DNA from: Azonexus fungiphilus
GTDB lineage: Bacteria; Pseudomonadota; Gammaproteobacteria; Burkholderiales; Rhodocyclaceae
NCBI RefSeq assembly: GCF_003634965.1
Contig: NZ_RBXP01000015.1
Coordinates: 1 to 64,000 of the forward strand
Length of the DNA: 64,000 nucleotides
Reading direction: 5' to 3'
A program made the position numbers and the translations under genes. Shown in pieces: positions 9,319 to 17,848 of this stretch (position 1 is its first letter; each line of letters starts with the position of its first letter). The notes under the pieces were generated by a model. It searched no databases, was not told the origin of the DNA, and saw only the letters and a list, made by a program, of their open reading frames with translations.

Positions 9319-10249
9319 GGAAGCCGGCGACGCGGGCGGCGACCCGGTCGACCAGCGCGCTGTCGAGGCAGTCGAAATGCTCGGCAGCGAAGGAGTTGCC
9401 GAGCCAGGTGATCTGGCGCTTGGCCAGTTGCCGGGTGGCGAAGACGCCGCGGTCGCGCATCTCGTGGCGCGGCATCAGGCCGTCCTGGGCTTCCCAGACC
9501 TGGCGGTAGCCGACGCAGCGCATCGACGGCAGGCCGAGGTCGAGCCGGTATTTTTGCCGCAGCCGGGCGACTTCGTCTTCCAGTCCGGCCGCCAGCATGG
9601 CGTCGAAACGCTGCCCGATGCGCTCGTGCAGCGCGCTGCGCTGGCTCGGCAGGAGCGCGATCTGCAGGAAATCGTAAGGTGCCGTCTGGCGTTCGCCGGT
9701 GGCCAGCAGTTCCGACATCGGCCGGCCGCTGCTCAGGCAGACCTCAAGCGCGCGCTGGATGCGCTGGCTGTCGTTGGGCGGCAGGCGGGCGGCGGTCGCC
9801 GGGTCGAGTCGGGCAAGGCGGGCGTGCATCGCCGGCCAGCCGTCGCGGGCGGCCTCGGCGTCGAGGCTGGCGCGCAGTTCGGCGTCGGCTTGCGGCAGTT
9901 CGGCGAGGCCGTCGAGCAGGGCGCGAAAGTAGAGCATGGTGCCGCCGACCAGCACCGGCACGCGGCCGGCAGCGGTGATCTCGGCCATCGCGGCGAGGGC
10001 GTCGGTGCGGAAGCGGGCAGCCGAATAACGCTCCTCGGGCGTGATCAGGTCGATCAGGCGATGCGGGTAGCGCGCCAGCGTCGCCGCGTCCGGCTTGGCC
10101 GTGCCGATGTCCATGTCGATGAACACCTGGGCCGAGTCGACGCTGATCAGTTCGACCGGCAGGCGGTCACAAAGCGCCATCGCGGCGGCAGTCTTGCCCG
10201 ATGCGGTCGGGCCCATCAGGAGGATGGCGGGGGGAAGGCGGGACGTCAT
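9308..10249 (-). CDS. miaA: tRNA dimethylallyltransferase
   Basis: Transfers a dimethylallyl group to A37 of tRNAs reading UNN codons. It has 313 residues, the usual length. The P-loop GPTASGKT is near the N terminus, followed by [35 protein letters not shown] and [13 protein letters not shown], all family blocks. ATG at 10249 is preferred ([13 protein letters not shown]); a frame 18 bases longer adds MLAFAA. It lies downstream of the GGDEF/EAL gene and mutL on the same strand. In many proteobacteria miaA sits beside mutL, so the GGDEF/EAL gene may be an insertion into that pair. Confidence 0.95.
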   Translation of the reverse strand: MTSRLPPAILLMGPTASGKTAAAMALCDRLPVELISVDSAQVFIDMDIGTAKPDAATLARYPHRLIDLITPEERYSAARFRTDALAAMAEITAAGRVPVLVGGTMLYFRALLDGLAELPQADAELRASLDAEAARDGWPAMHARLARLDPATAARLPPNDSQRIQRALEVCLSSGRPMSELLATGERQTAPYDFLQIALLPSQRSALHERIGQRFDAMLAAGLEDEVARLRQKYRLDLGLPSMRCVGYRQVWEAQDGLMPRHEMRDRGVFATRQLAKRQITWLGNSFAAEHFDCLDSALVDRVAARVAGFLSA

Positions 10250-10276
10250 GGCGGCGAATGCTAGCACGAGCCGCCG

Positions 10277-12982
10277 TCAGTCCGGGATGCGGCCCCCGTC
10301 GCCGAGACGGCGCAGCAGCACCTCGGCCTGGACGCCGTCAGCCGGGCGCCCGAAATGGTAGCCCTGCATCAGCCGGCAGCCCTGCGCCAGCAGGAAGTCG
10401 ATCTGCTGCGGCTGCTCGACGCCTTCGGCGATGACTTCCTTCTGCAGGCTGCCGGCGATGCCGATGATGGCGCGGACGATGGCGATGTCGTCGCCGTTGT
10501 CCGGCAGGTCGCGGACGAAGGACTGGTCGATCTTGATCCGGTCGAAAGGCAGCCGTTTCAGGTAGCCGAGGCTGGAATAACCGGTGCCGAAGTCGTCGAC
10601 CGATAACTTGATGCCCAGCCCGCGCAGTTCCTGCAGCACCTCGACGATGCGCTCGGTATCGCGGACGAAGGCGCTTTCGGTGATTTCGAGTTCGAGCCAG
10701 CGCGCGTCGAGACCGGTGTCGGCGAGAACGGCGGCGATGTGGCCGGCCAGTTCGGGCTGACGCAACTGGACCGCCGACAGGTTGACCGCGATCACCACCG
10801 GCGGCAGGCCCATGTCCTGCCAGGCGCGGTTCTGGCGGCAGGCCTCGTGCAGCACGCGACTGCCGATCTGGTTGATCAGGTTGCTTTCCTCGGCGATCGG
10901 AATGAAGCGGGTCGGCGGTATTTCGCCCTGTACCGGGTGATGCCAGCGGACCAGCGCCTCGAAGCCGATCAGGCGACCTTCGGCCATGTCGACCTGGGGC
11001 TGGTAGTGCACGTGAATCTGGTTGTCGTGCAAGGCCTGGCGCAGGCTGTTCTCGAGCGTCACCCGTTCGGAGATGCGGGCGTTCATGTCCGGCGTGAAGA
11101 AGCGGTAAGTGCCGCCGCCGGCCGCCTTGGCCTGGTACATGGCGGTATCGGCGTTCTTGAGCAGGGCGCCGATGTCCTGGCCGTCCTGCGGGTAGCTGCT
11201 GATGCCGATGCTGGCGCCGACGCGCAGTTCGTGGCCGGCGACGACGAAGGGTTGGGCGAGGGCGTCGTTGAGGCGCTGGGCGATCACCGCCAGGCGCGCC
11301 GGCGAGCCGTAACCGCGGATCAGGATGGCGAATTCGTCGCCGCCCTGGCGGCTGATCGTGTCGCGTTCGTCGAGGTTCTCGGCGAGGCGGCGTGCCGCCT
11401 GCAGCAGCAACTGGTCGCCAACCTCGTGGCCGAGCGTGTCATTGACGTTCTTGAAGTGGTCGAGGTCGATGAACAGCAGCGCGATCTGCGCCTGGGCGCC
11501 GAGCGTCTCGGCCAGCGCGCTGGCCATGTGGTCGGCGAGAAGGACGCGGTTGGGCAGGTCGGTGAGCAGGTCGTGCTCGGCGAGGTGGCGGATGCGCTCC
11601 TGGTCGGCGTGCAGCTGGGTGATGTCGCGGGCGACGCCGGCAATGCCGGCCAGCTCGCCGGCATCGTCGAAGACCGGGGTGGCGATGTATTCGAAATGGC
11701 GCAGCTTGCCGCCGATGAAGGCCTGGCTGTCGACACATTTTTGTTGACACTGTTGCGCCAGCACCGCGGCATCGAGTTCGGCCAGCGGTTGTGCTGCCTC
11801 GGCTGGCCAGACCTGGTCGATGGTGTGGCCGAGCAGGCTTTCCGCCGGCTTGCCGGCGAGCCCGGCGAAGGCGTCGTTGACCGCGATCAGGCGGTGCCGG
11901 CGGTCGCTCAGCCAGGCCGGGTCGGGCAGGCTGTCGAGCAGCGCGCGGCTGCGCCGGAAGGTGGTTTCGTAAGCCCGGGTCATGCCCTGGGCGATTTCGC
12001 GGGCGCGGTCGTAGGTGCGCAGCCAGACGATGATCCAGCCGCTGAGCACGGCGCCGAGCACGGCAATGCTGAGCAGGCCCCAGAACAGCTGGCGGTGCCA
12101 GTTGGCGAGGTAGTCCGCTTCGGCGTGGCCGACCAGCACGTAGAGCGGGTAGTCGGCGACGCGGCGGACGACGTAGAGGCGTTCGACGCCGTCGACCGCC
12201 GAGCGCGTGGTGTAGCTGGTCTGCTGTTCGCCGCTGGCGATCATCGCGCTGAGCCGCTCGCTGGCCAGCGGCTGGCCGAGCATCTGGGGCGCCGCCGGGT
12301 AGCGGGCGATCAGCCGGCGCTCGCTGTCGATCAGCGTGACGCTCTGGCCGGCGCCGAGGCGCAGGCTGGCGAAGAAGGCCTGGAAGTAGTCGGCGCGCAC
12401 GGCCGCCTGGACCAGGCCGGAGAACTCGCCGGCCGGGGTTTCCAGGCGGCGGCTGAGGGTGATCACCCAGTTGTGGGTGATGCGCGCGAACAGCGGTTCG
12501 GAGATGACCAGGCTGCCACCCGGTTCGTCGCGGTTCTGGTGAAAGTAGTCGCGGTCGTCGATGCGTGCGGAGAACAGCTTGCCGCTGGCGTCGTGGATGA
12601 AACGGCCGCTGGCGTCGGCGACGCGCAGGCTTTGCGATTCGGCGGCGATCAGCGACAGGTAGCGGGCCAGCGTCGGGTTGATCGCGCGCCGGTCGGGGGC
12701 GCGGCCGGCGATGTCGGCGTTGAGCTGCAGCTGGGTGGCGAGCAGGATGGTGTCGACCTTCTCGACCGTGCTGCGGGCGTGGCCTTCGAGGACCCGGCCG
12801 AGGTTTTCCAGCGCCTGGCGGGCAAAGCCGGTTTGGCTGCCGTGCGCCAGGTAGAGACCGCCGCCGACCAGCGCCGTGTAGCTGAGCAACGCCACCAGGC
12901 CGAGCGCCAGCAGGATCTTTCGCCGCCAGGGGTCGTGGCTTGAACGGGGCAGCGTCGACGACCGGGCGGTGAAAAAAGTCAT
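10277..12982 (-). CDS. membrane GGDEF-EAL cyclic-di-GMP protein with Cache and PAS domains
   Basis: Protein of 901 residues for making and/or degrading c-di-GMP. One membrane segment at about 25-47, a periplasmic double-Cache region to about 290, a second membrane segment at about 292-312, a PAS domain (about 345-460), GGDEF (about 470-630) and EAL (about 640-895). The cyclase motif is intact (RQGGDEFAIL), and the phosphodiesterase signature is present (GFEALVRW and DDFGTGYSSLGYL). Both domains therefore look active, although one often dominates in such hybrids. It lies between mutL and miaA on the same strand, 27 bases before miaA. The periplasmic ligand is unknown. Confidence 0.92.
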   Translation of the reverse strand: MTFFTARSSTLPRSSHDPWRRKILLALGLVALLSYTALVGGGLYLAHGSQTGFARQALENLGRVLEGHARSTVEKVDTILLATQLQLNADIAGRAPDRRAINPTLARYLSLIAAESQSLRVADASGRFIHDASGKLFSARIDDRDYFHQNRDEPGGSLVISEPLFARITHNWVITLSRRLETPAGEFSGLVQAAVRADYFQAFFASLRLGAGQSVTLIDSERRLIARYPAAPQMLGQPLASERLSAMIASGEQQTSYTTRSAVDGVERLYVVRRVADYPLYVLVGHAEADYLANWHRQLFWGLLSIAVLGAVLSGWIIVWLRTYDRAREIAQGMTRAYETTFRRSRALLDSLPDPAWLSDRRHRLIAVNDAFAGLAGKPAESLLGHTIDQVWPAEAAQPLAELDAAVLAQQCQQKCVDSQAFIGGKLRHFEYIATPVFDDAGELAGIAGVARDITQLHADQERIRHLAEHDLLTDLPNRVLLADHMASALAETLGAQAQIALLFIDLDHFKNVNDTLGHEVGDQLLLQAARRLAENLDERDTISRQGGDEFAILIRGYGSPARLAVIAQRLNDALAQPFVVAGHELRVGASIGISSYPQDGQDIGALLKNADTAMYQAKAAGGGTYRFFTPDMNARISERVTLENSLRQALHDNQIHVHYQPQVDMAEGRLIGFEALVRWHHPVQGEIPPTRFIPIAEESNLINQIGSRVLHEACRQNRAWQDMGLPPVVIAVNLSAVQLRQPELAGHIAAVLADTGLDARWLELEITESAFVRDTERIVEVLQELRGLGIKLSVDDFGTGYSSLGYLKRLPFDRIKIDQSFVRDLPDNGDDIAIVRAIIGIAGSLQKEVIAEGVEQPQQIDFLLAQGCRLMQGYHFGRPADGVQAEVLLRRLGDGGRIPD

Positions 12983-13012
12983 TGCATGGGCTATGGCCTT
13001 GGTAATACCCGA

Positions 13013-14812
13013 TTATTGTCCGCGCAGAAACAGTTTGTCGAGTTCGTTGAGCGACAGTTCGCTCCAGGTCGGCCGTCCGTGGTTGCACTGGCCGGCGCGC
13101 TCGGTCTCTTCCATCTGGCGCAGCAGCGCGTTCATCTCGGGCAGCGCCAGTTGCCGGCGGGCGCGCACCGCGCCGTGGCAGGCCATGGTCGCCAGCAGTT
13201 CGTTGCGCCGCGCGGTGGCCAGCTGGCTGATGCCGTGTTCGCGCAGGTCGGCGATCAGCGAGCGCGCCAGCGCCACCGGGTCGCCCGACTGGAGCAGCGC
13301 CGGCACGGCGCGTACGCCGAGTTGCCCGGGGCCGAGCGGGGCGATCTGGAAGCCGAGTTCGGCGAGCGCTTCCGCGTGTTCCTCGACCGCCGCGACGTCG
13401 AGCGGATCGGCCGAGAAGACGGCCGGGATGAGCAGGTTCTGGGTCGCCACCTGGCGGCTGTCGAAGGCGTTCTTCAGCTTTTCGTAGAGGATGCGCTCGT
13501 GCGCCGCGTGCATGTCGACGACGATCAGGCCGCGTGCGTTCTGCGCCAGGATGTAGATGCCGTGCAGTTGCGCCAGCGCGTAGCCGAGCGGCGGACCGTC
13601 ACGGTCGACGGCGATTTCCGGGCGGAATTGCGGCGCTTCGGCGGCGCTGCCGGCGTGGGCGGCCCGGGCGAAGGCCAGGTAGCTGGCGACTGCCGGCTCC
13701 TCGACGCCGAGGCTGGCCTGGCGCGGCGCTGCGGAGAAGGCGGCGGCGGGCGGGCGCGGCGGCGGGCTGGAAATTGGCGCAATCTGACGGTCGACCGTCA
13801 GATCCGGCATTTTTTCCGGGGCCGGGGCCTGGATCGGCGTCGCCAGCGTGCGCTGGATGGCGTGGTAAACAAACTGGTGTACGGCGCGCGAATCGCGGAA
13901 GCGGACTTCGGTCTTGGCCGGATGGACGTTGACGTCGACCAGCCCGGGGTCGATCTCGAGGAACAGGCAGACGGCCGGCTGGCGGGCGCCGTGGAGGACG
14001 TCGCGGTAGGCCTCGCGCAGCGCGTGGCCGATGATCTTGTCGCGCACGAAGCGGCCATTGACGAAGACGTTCTGGCCGTCCTTGGCCTCGCCGGCGCGGG
14101 TCGGATCGATGGCGAAGCCGTGCAGCGAAATCGGCCCGGCGGCGGCGTCGACCGTGCGCGATGCGGCGACGAAGTCGTCACCGACCACCTCGCCGATGCG
14201 CCGGGCGCGGTCGGCCGGGGCCAGCTGGAACAGGCTGCGCCCGTTGTGCGTCAGGCTGATGGCGACGTCCGGCCGGGTCAGCGCCAGGCGGCGGACGGCG
14301 TCGGCGCAGTGGGCGAACTCGGTGCTCTCCGACTTGAGGAACTTGCGCCGCGCCGGGGTGTTGTAATAGAGGTCGCGCATCTCGACCACGGTGCCGGCCA
14401 TCAGCGCCGCCGGTTCGGGTGCGGCACCATTTTCGCCGCGCAGCTTCCAGGCATGCGCGGCGCCGCGTTCGCGGCTGGTGATGGCGAGCCGGGCGACGGC
14501 GGCGACCGAGGCCAGCGCTTCGCCGCGAAAGCCGAAGCTGGCGACGCGTTCGAGGTCGTCGAGGCTGGCGATCTTCGAGGTGGCGTGCCGGGTCAGCGCC
14601 AGCGCCAGTTCGTCGCGGGCGATGCCGCAGCCGTCGTCGGTGATGCGGATCAGCTTGACGCCGCCTTCCTCGAGATGCACCTGGATCGCCGTGCTGCCGG
14701 CGTCGAGGCTGTTTTCGAGAAGCTCCTTCAACACGGAGGCGGGTCTTTCGACGACCTCGCCGGCGGCAATCTGGCTGATCAGGAGGTCGGGGAGGCGGGC
14801 GATGGTCGGCAT
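13013..14812 (-). CDS. mutL: DNA mismatch repair protein MutL
   Basis: Mismatch repair ATPase of 599 residues. The N-terminal GHKL ATPase has ELLENSLDAGS, DDGCGI and GFRGEALASV. The C-terminal dimerization domain contains DMHAAHERILYE, which fits the DMHA(X)2E(X)4E metal-binding motif described for the nicking-endonuclease MutL of Neisseria; E. coli MutL lacks it. The proline-rich linker (about 335-410) contains two copies of the dispersed palindrome, encoding LTVDRQ and IAVDRDG. ATG at 14812 gives the canonical start MPTIARLPDLLISQIAAGEV. Confidence 0.96.
   Translation of the reverse strand: MPTIARLPDLLISQIAAGEVVERPASVLKELLENSLDAGSTAIQVHLEEGGVKLIRITDDGCGIARDELALALTRHATSKIASLDDLERVASFGFRGEALASVAAVARLAITSRERGAAHAWKLRGENGAAPEPAALMAGTVVEMRDLYYNTPARRKFLKSESTEFAHCADAVRRLALTRPDVAISLTHNGRSLFQLAPADRARRIGEVVGDDFVAASRTVDAAAGPISLHGFAIDPTRAGEAKDGQNVFVNGRFVRDKIIGHALREAYRDVLHGARQPAVCLFLEIDPGLVDVNVHPAKTEVRFRDSRAVHQFVYHAIQRTLATPIQAPAPEKMPDLTVDRQIAPISSPPPRPPAAAFSAAPRQASLGVEEPAVASYLAFARAAHAGSAAEAPQFRPEIAVDRDGPPLGYALAQLHGIYILAQNARGLIVVDMHAAHERILYEKLKNAFDSRQVATQNLLIPAVFSADPLDVAAVEEHAEALAELGFQIAPLGPGQLGVRAVPALLQSGDPVALARSLIADLREHGISQLATARRNELLATMACHGAVRARRQLALPEMNALLRQMEETERAGQCNHGRPTWSELSLNELDKLFLRGQ
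13602..13611. repeat. CGGTCGACGG, one-mismatch palindrome copy
   Basis: Variant copy in the mutL linker, within CCGTCACGGTCGACGGCGAT, which is nearly the same as the creB copy at 1923. Confidence 0.45.
13782..13803. repeat. 22-base perfect palindrome around CGGTCGACCG
   Basis: The longest copy: 22 bases that read the same on both strands, from ATCTGACGG to the mirrored end, centred on GTCGAC at 13790-13795. It lies in the MutL linker and encodes Leu-Thr-Val-Asp-Arg-Gln. The left half AATCTGACGGTCGACCGT recurs at 20376. Confidence 0.7.
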
Positions 14813-14855
14813 GCCCGGATTATAATGCGGCCTCGATCAAAGCCCGGTCCTGCGC

Positions 14856-15500
14856 ATGGAACTGCTCACCCAATTCATCGACATCATCCTCCACCTCGAC
14901 CAGTACCTCGCCGTCCTCGTCCAGGACTACGGGTTGTGGATCTACGCCATCCTCTTCTTCATCGTCTTCGCCGAGACCGGATTCGTCATCTTCCCCTTCC
15001 TGCCCGGCGATTCGCTGCTCTTCGTCGCCGGCGCGCTGGCCGCGCTCGGCCAGGGCGGCATGGACATCACCACGCTGTGCGCCGTCCTCCTCGTCGCTGC
15101 CGTGCTCGGCAACACGGTCAATTACCAGATCGGCCGCTTCCTCGGGCCGAAGGTCTTCCACTGGGAGAACTCGCGCATCTTCAACAAGGCGGCGCTGCAG
15201 AAGACGCACGCCTTCTACGAGCTGCACGGCGGCAAGACCCTGATCATCTCGCGCTTCCTGCCGCTGTTCCGCACCTTTGCGCCGTTCGTCGCCGGCATCG
15301 GCGCGATGTCCTGGGCCAGATTCACCTTCTACAACCTGGTCGGCGCCGCCGCCTGGGTGCTTTCGCTGTGCCTGGCCGGCTACTGGCTGGGCAACCTGCC
15401 CTGGGTCAAGCAGAACCTGTCGCTGCTGATCGTCGCCATCATTGCCGTCTCGCTGGTGCCGGCGGCGATCGGCTACCTGCAGCACCGGCGGACCGCCTGA
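14856..15500 (+). CDS. DedA/VTT-family membrane protein
   Basis: Integral membrane protein of 214 residues in the DedA family, implicated in lipid scrambling or proton-dependent membrane homeostasis. Family signatures include ETGFVIFPFLPGDSLLFVAG near residue 40-60, the GxxxNYQIGRFLG segment, and the RFLPLFRTFAPFVAG motif with its conserved arginines. At least four hydrophobic segments are visible. It starts 43 bases from the divergent mutL start. Its stop overlaps the start of the following lipoprotein gene by one base. Confidence 0.9.
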   Translation: MELLTQFIDIILHLDQYLAVLVQDYGLWIYAILFFIVFAETGFVIFPFLPGDSLLFVAGALAALGQGGMDITTLCAVLLVAAVLGNTVNYQIGRFLGPKVFHWENSRIFNKAALQKTHAFYELHGGKTLIISRFLPLFRTFAPFVAGIGAMSWARFTFYNLVGAAAWVLSLCLAGYWLGNLPWVKQNLSLLIVAIIAVSLVPAAIGYLQHRRTA

Positions 15501-16201
15501 TGCGCTGGCTGCTGCTCGCCTGCCTCGCCGTCGCCCTGGTCGGCTGCTCGACCCGGCTCGGCCGCGACGGGCGCAGCGATACCACGGTCAACGCCCGTTA
15601 CCTGCTGAAAACCGAGGTCGACCGCATCGCCGACACCACACGCCGCGAGATCGGCGACGGCCTGCTGCTGATCGCCGACAAGCTGTACAAGCGCAATCCG
15701 CGCGAGTGGAAGCGCGCCGGCCTGGCCAGCCGCGAGGCTGCCGTCGACCGCCTGCGCCAGCGTGTCCGCCACGACTGGCCCGAGCTGGGCGGCCAGCGCG
15801 AGCGGCTGGCCGCCCAGCAGGCGTTCACCGAGACTTACGCCGGCGACCGCGTCGCGGCGCTGATCTTCGGGCTGCTGACGATGGTCGACGCCGCCTTCGA
15901 GCACAAGGACGATTTCTACGTCCTCGACAGCCTGAACGAGATCAAGCTCTACAACGCCGCGCGCAACATGGAGATCGCCATCTGGAAGCTCGGCCACGAC
16001 CGGCGCACCGGCGGCGAGCTCTTCCTGCTCTCGAACGAACTCGATCCGGCCAACCGCAACCTGTCCTTCGAGCGCGAGTTCGGCCGCGTCATCGGCCTGC
16101 TCGACCTGATGGCGCAGGTCGTCGCCGACCGCAACGGACGCACGCTGTCGCGGGTCACGCAATCGGTGGCGACGGCCATCTTCCTTCCCGTAGGTTTCTG
16201 A
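15500..16201 (+). CDS. hypothetical lipoprotein
   Basis: Protein of 233 residues with a lipoprotein signal: a hydrophobic run followed by the lipobox LVGC at residues 13-16. The mature part is hydrophilic and mostly helical (for example YLLKTEVDRIADTTRREIGDG and DSLNEIKLYNAARNMEIAIW) and shows no enzyme motif. I do not recognise a named family. It sits between a DedA gene (TGATG overlap) and purN (2-base gap), in one probable operon. The function is unknown; an envelope location is the only safe statement. Confidence 0.75.
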   Translation: MRWLLLACLAVALVGCSTRLGRDGRSDTTVNARYLLKTEVDRIADTTRREIGDGLLLIADKLYKRNPREWKRAGLASREAAVDRLRQRVRHDWPELGGQRERLAAQQAFTETYAGDRVAALIFGLLTMVDAAFEHKDDFYVLDSLNEIKLYNAARNMEIAIWKLGHDRRTGGELFLLSNELDPANRNLSFEREFGRVIGLLDLMAQVVADRNGRTLSRVTQSVATAIFLPVGF

Positions 16202-16203
16202 AC

Positions 16204-16851
16204 ATGAAAAACATCGTCATCCTGATTTCCGGTCGCGGCAGCAACATGGAGGCGCTGATCGGCGCCCGCGACCGCGGCGATCTCCCGGTCAACATCGCCG
16301 CCGTGATCAGCAACCGGCCCGACGCCAAGGGGCTGGAAATCGCCGCCGCCGCGGGCATTGCCACCCGCTGTCTCGATCACAAGGCCTACGCCGGGCGCGA
16401 CGCGTTCGACGCCGCGCTGGCCGCCTGCATCGACGAATTCGCCCCCGACCTGGTCGTCCTCGCCGGCTTCATGCGCATCCTGACGCCGGACTTCGTGCGC
16501 CATTACGAGGGCCGCCTGCTCAACATCCATCCCTCGCTGCTGCCGTCCTTTCCCGGCCTGCACACGCACCAGCGCGCGCTCGACGAGGGCGTGCGCATCC
16601 ACGGCTGCACCGTGCATTTCGTCACCGCCGAACTCGACCACGGCCCGGTCGTCATCCAGGCCGCGGTGCCGGTGCTCGACGGCGACGACGAGGCGAGCCT
16701 GGCGGCGCGCGTGCTGGGCCAGGAACACCAGGTCTACCCGCAGGCCGTGCGCTGGTTCGCCGAAGGCCGGCTGAGCCTCGCCGACGGACGCGTCCGCGTC
16801 GCCGGCGAGGCTGCCGCGGCGACCGCGCTGGTCGCCCCGGGTTTGCGTTGA
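16204..16851 (+). CDS. purN: phosphoribosylglycinamide formyltransferase
   Basis: Third step of purine synthesis: transfers a formyl group from 10-formyl-THF to GAR. It has 215 residues, the usual length. Family blocks are MKNIVILISGRGSNMEALI at the start, the formyltransferase motif MRILTPDFV..GRLLNIHPSLLPSFPG with catalytic Asn-His, and HGCTVHFVTAELDHGPVV with the catalytic Asp. ATG at 16204 gives the canonical N terminus; the open frame extends further upstream only as an overlap with the lipoprotein gene. The DUF3108 gene follows 7 bases later. Confidence 0.96.
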   Translation: MKNIVILISGRGSNMEALIGARDRGDLPVNIAAVISNRPDAKGLEIAAAAGIATRCLDHKAYAGRDAFDAALAACIDEFAPDLVVLAGFMRILTPDFVRHYEGRLLNIHPSLLPSFPGLHTHQRALDEGVRIHGCTVHFVTAELDHGPVVIQAAVPVLDGDDEASLAARVLGQEHQVYPQAVRWFAEGRLSLADGRVRVAGEAAAATALVAPGLR

Positions 16852-16858
16852 AGGTGCG

Positions 16859-17848
16859 ATGCGGCGCCTGCTGATCGCCGCCCTCGTCGTCTCCTTGCTG
16901 GTGCACGCCTGGGCGCTGTTCGGCATCGATTTCGGGATGTTCGGCGAAAGCGAGCCCGAGCTGCCGCCGCTGCAGGCCGAACTGCGCCCGCTGCCGCCGC
17001 CAGCGCCAGCCGTGCCGGCCCCGCTGCCAGCGCCGGTGGTCGAAGCGGCGCGCGCCGAGCCGCCGGCCGCGGCGCCGGAAATTGCCGAAAACCGACCGTC
17101 GACCGTGGACGCCGTGGCGCCGCCCGAGCCCGTCGACAGCGAAAGCGCCGCCGTACCGCCGCCGGCGCCTGAACCGATGGCCGCGGCGCTCGCTGGCGGC
17201 GGCCGGCTGGCCTTCGTCGTGGTCAAGGAATCGCTCGGCATGCAGATCGGCCGCGCCGTCCATCGCTGGGAATTCGCCGCCGACGGCAGCTACCGCCTGC
17301 ACGCGATGATCGAGACCAGCGGCCTGGCGGCGCTGATCAAGCCGCTGCGCCAGGAGCACGAAAGCCGCGGCCGGCTCGGCCCCTACGGCCTGCAGCCGGA
17401 ACAGTTCCGGGTCTTCCGCAACGGCCGGCCGCGCGGCGAAAATGCCGATTTCGACTGGTCGACCGCGGAAGTCCGCCTCGAACGCGACGGCAGCGTCCAT
17501 CGCGTCGCCCCGGGGACGCAGGACCTGCTCTCGCTGAACTACCAGCTGGCCTACCTGAAGGCGCCCGAGAACGGCGCCACGATCGGCGTCGTCACCGGCC
17601 GCAAGTACGAGCGCTACGCCCTCGATTCCTTCGGCGAGGAAGAGATCGAGACGCCGGCCGGGCGTTTCCGGACGCTGCACCTGCGCGCCGCCGGCGAAAC
17701 CCTGAGCGAAATCTGGATTGCGCTCGACCACTACCGCTTGCCGGTTAAAATCCGCTTTACCGATCGCAAGGGCGACAGCTACACGCAGCTCGTCACCGAA
17801 CTCGACGGCGCCGAACCGGCGCCGCCGCAAGACTTAGGAAAACCATGA
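16859..17848 (+). CDS. DUF3108 protein with N-terminal anchor and Pro-rich linker
   Basis: Envelope protein of 329 residues. A TonB-like beginning (membrane anchor at about 3-21) is followed by an Ala/Pro-rich stretch (about 30-115) that could span periplasm. A DUF3108 domain follows (about 116-315), recognised from FVVVKESLGMQIGRAVHRWEF, GLQPEQFRVFRNGRPRGE and ETPAGRFRTLHLR. The domain is common in beta-proteobacteria and has no proven function. The linker segment ENRPSTVDAV contains a copy of the dispersed palindrome. The gene overlaps the methyltransferase start by 4 bases (ATGA). Confidence 0.85.
   Translation: MRRLLIAALVVSLLVHAWALFGIDFGMFGESEPELPPLQAELRPLPPPAPAVPAPLPAPVVEAARAEPPAAAPEIAENRPSTVDAVAPPEPVDSESAAVPPPAPEPMAAALAGGGRLAFVVVKESLGMQIGRAVHRWEFAADGSYRLHAMIETSGLAALIKPLRQEHESRGRLGPYGLQPEQFRVFRNGRPRGENADFDWSTAEVRLERDGSVHRVAPGTQDLLSLNYQLAYLKAPENGATIGVVTGRKYERYALDSFGEEEIETPAGRFRTLHLRAAGETLSEIWIALDHYRLPVKIRFTDRKGDSYTQLVTELDGAEPAPPQDLGKP
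17096..17105. repeat. CCGTCGACCG, one-mismatch palindrome copy
   Basis: Variant copy in the Pro-rich linker of the DUF3108 gene, preceded by the A/T tract GAAATTGCCGAAAACCGA. The tract AAATTGCCG also flanks the copy at 44229. Confidence 0.5.

Noticed and set aside
10739-12943. Open frame of 734 codons on the plus strand
   Set aside because: Antisense of the GGDEF/EAL gene, which has complete domain motifs; the plus frame has none.
12986-15499. Long plus-strand frame ahead of the lipoprotein gene
   Set aside because: It crosses mutL antisense and the DedA gene out of frame. Only the part from 15500 has a start, signal peptide and normal composition.
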